NCBI GenBank assembly: GCA_964023275.1
Contig: OZ029915.1
Coordinates: 39,333,238 to 39,397,237 of the forward strand
Source: Norana najaformis
Taxonomy: Eukaryota > Annelida > Clitellata > Crassiclitellata > Hormogastridae
Direction: 5' to 3'
Length of the DNA stretch: 64,000 nt
The notes under the pieces are model-generated. The model searched no databases. It saw only the letters and a program-made list of their open reading frames with translations, and was not told the DNA's origin. Below, one piece after another: positions 63,023-64,000 of this stretch (within the stretch, counting starts at the first letter, position 1; each line of letters starts with the position of its first letter). Made by a program: the position numbers and the translations under genes.

Positions 63023-64000
63023 CTGGAAACATGCGCATACGGTGAATTATCGGGCGAATTCAGGTCTCCCTACGAGTTATAAGAAAACCAGTGCAAAGAA
63101 CAAAGAGCAGGTGTGCAAAGGTCGATCGGGGGGGGGGGGGCACTCCGGCCATAATACCCCTCCCTTTCTAAACTTACATGGGAGGGGCCATGACAAGACT
63201 GTCCTGTGGATCCTCCATTTTGTATCGGGGCCACTCTGACCGTACCTCTCTCCTTATGAGCTTGAATGGAAGGGACCATAGATTGGAAGGGACCATTACT
63301 CTGTATTCGCCAGTGTATGGTATTACACAACAGGGCATTCAAATGGCGCTTCATGATCTGCTCTTAGTTCGACCTCGTTTAACATAGGTAATCGTTCAGC
63401 ATAGGTATTCGTTTAGCACAGGTAGTCCTGCGCAGGTGTCCATCCGTGGTTCAGTCTTCGACAACCTATACTGTTAGGTCTACTACTGGACTACTGCCCG
63501 AAATTTCTACTAAATGTCTATAAGCCGGATGTAGACGCCCAACAGTCATTGATAATTATAAATTGTATTATTATCCGCAAGTGGCTCATCCATCCATCTA
63601 TCGATCCGTCCATTATTTTATCTATCCATCCCTTCGTTTGTTCATTCATCCATCTATCCATCCATCGGTTCATTAATTTATCCGTCCGTCCGTCCGTCCG
63701 TCGTCCGTCCGTCCGTCCGTCGTCCGTCCGTCGTCCGTCCGTCCGTCCGTCCGTCGTCCGTCCGTCCGTCCGTCCGTCCGTCTACTGATCGACGCACCTG
63801 CTATGTTGAGAATGCTTATCTCTCCGAAGACGACTCCCTCTCCGAGCGTCGCAAAGACCGTCTTTCCATCGTCCGAGACGACATTCAGTTTCCCTCGCTT
63901 GATGATGTACAGCTCCTTACCGATGTCTCCCTTGCGACAGACGTAGTCCGACGGACTGAACACGGACAGTCTCAGCTTCAGGACCAGCTCCATCAGCAGC
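62637..64000 (-). CDS. Cyclic-nucleotide-gated channel alpha-like subunit, last two exons (partial)
   Basis: CNG channels are plasma-membrane cation channels opened by cGMP or cAMP. The exon from beyond the right edge to 63798 reads [32 protein letters not shown] and [16 protein letters not shown]. That is the cyclic-nucleotide-binding beta roll with the FGEISIL phosphate-binding cassette. The last exon (63022-62637) reads [20 protein letters not shown], the RTA arginine/threonine that contacts the phosphate and purine. Then [19 protein letters not shown] and a leucine-zipper-like coiled coil ([19 protein letters not shown]) typical of the alpha-subunit CLZ follow, ending in TAG. Membrane segments and pore lie off the window. 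Intron phase 1 matches across both exons. Confidence 0.93.
63023..63797 (-). other. CNG channel intron
   Basis: Contains a 13-G run at about 63128-63140, an ATCC/ATCT-rich tract (63588-63665) and the CCGT array (63680-63783), which ends 14 bp before the donor. Confidence 0.75.
63680..63783. repeat. (CCGT)n tetranucleotide array with regular CGT slips
   Basis: About 26 CCGT units broken at intervals by a 3-nt CGT unit. The minus frame reads RTDG/GRTD repeats continuous with the CNG exon frame but beyond its donor. Confidence 0.95.
63798..64000 (-). CDS. CNG channel CNBD exon, cut by the window edge
   Basis: Open from the right edge to donor GTGCGT at 63797. It encodes the first part of the cyclic-nucleotide-binding domain through the phosphate-binding cassette. 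Confidence 0.93.

Overview
The window is animal nuclear DNA. It has spliced genes with GT-AG introns of 0.3 to 6 kb, long TA, TG and ATG microsatellites, LINE and SINE debris, a CORE-SINE and DNA transposons. The gene and repeat mix suits a marine invertebrate, most likely a mollusc, but nothing here fixes the species. Most long open frames are chance frames in simple repeats.

Layout. (1) 1-24.5 kb, minus strand: a focal adhesion kinase (FAK/PTK2) gene, running off the left edge. Nine exons were rebuilt by hand, and their phases agree at every junction that can be tested. They cover most of the FERM domain and the linker carrying the autophosphorylation-type tyrosine. A probable first coding exon lies at 24433-24456 beside a GC-rich, possibly divergent promoter. 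The introns hold a CORE-SINE, a 14-copy 36-bp tandem repeat, a decayed LINE and other repeats. (2) 25-33.4 kb: repeat-rich DNA with nested LINE and SINE-like pieces and one nearly complete DNA transposon (29.7-33.3 kb). The transposon has perfect 28-bp terminal inverted repeats and a two-exon, transposase-like gene broken by one frameshift. (3) 33.8-37.4 kb, plus strand: an unrecognised spliced gene whose last four exons join in frame. (4) 39-42.5 kb: LINE 3' ends and microsatellites. (5) 42.6-50.55 kb, plus strand: a complete eIF5 gene with ten coding exons and a predicted 471-aa product. Its 5' UTR has an overlapping upstream ORF like the one that autoregulates eIF5 elsewhere. (6) 51.7-52.8 kb: a LINE endonuclease fragment and a TA tract. 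(7) 53.8-57.8 kb, plus strand: an unrecognised gene for a predicted 504-aa protein, with a LINE fragment in its last intron. (8) 61.7-64 kb: a head-to-head repeat pair, a hAT-type MITE with a perfect 8-bp target duplication, and the last two exons (minus strand) of a cyclic-nucleotide-gated channel alpha-like gene running off the right edge.

The genes show no functional linkage; this is an ordinary piece of a repeat-rich genome. FAK acts in adhesion signalling, eIF5 in start-codon selection, and the CNG channel in sensory or second-messenger signalling. The most unusual objects are the transposon at 29.7-33.3 kb, the homogeneous 36-bp array in FAK intronic DNA, the LINE/SINE family sharing a TTACGA-repeat tail, and the eIF5 uORF.
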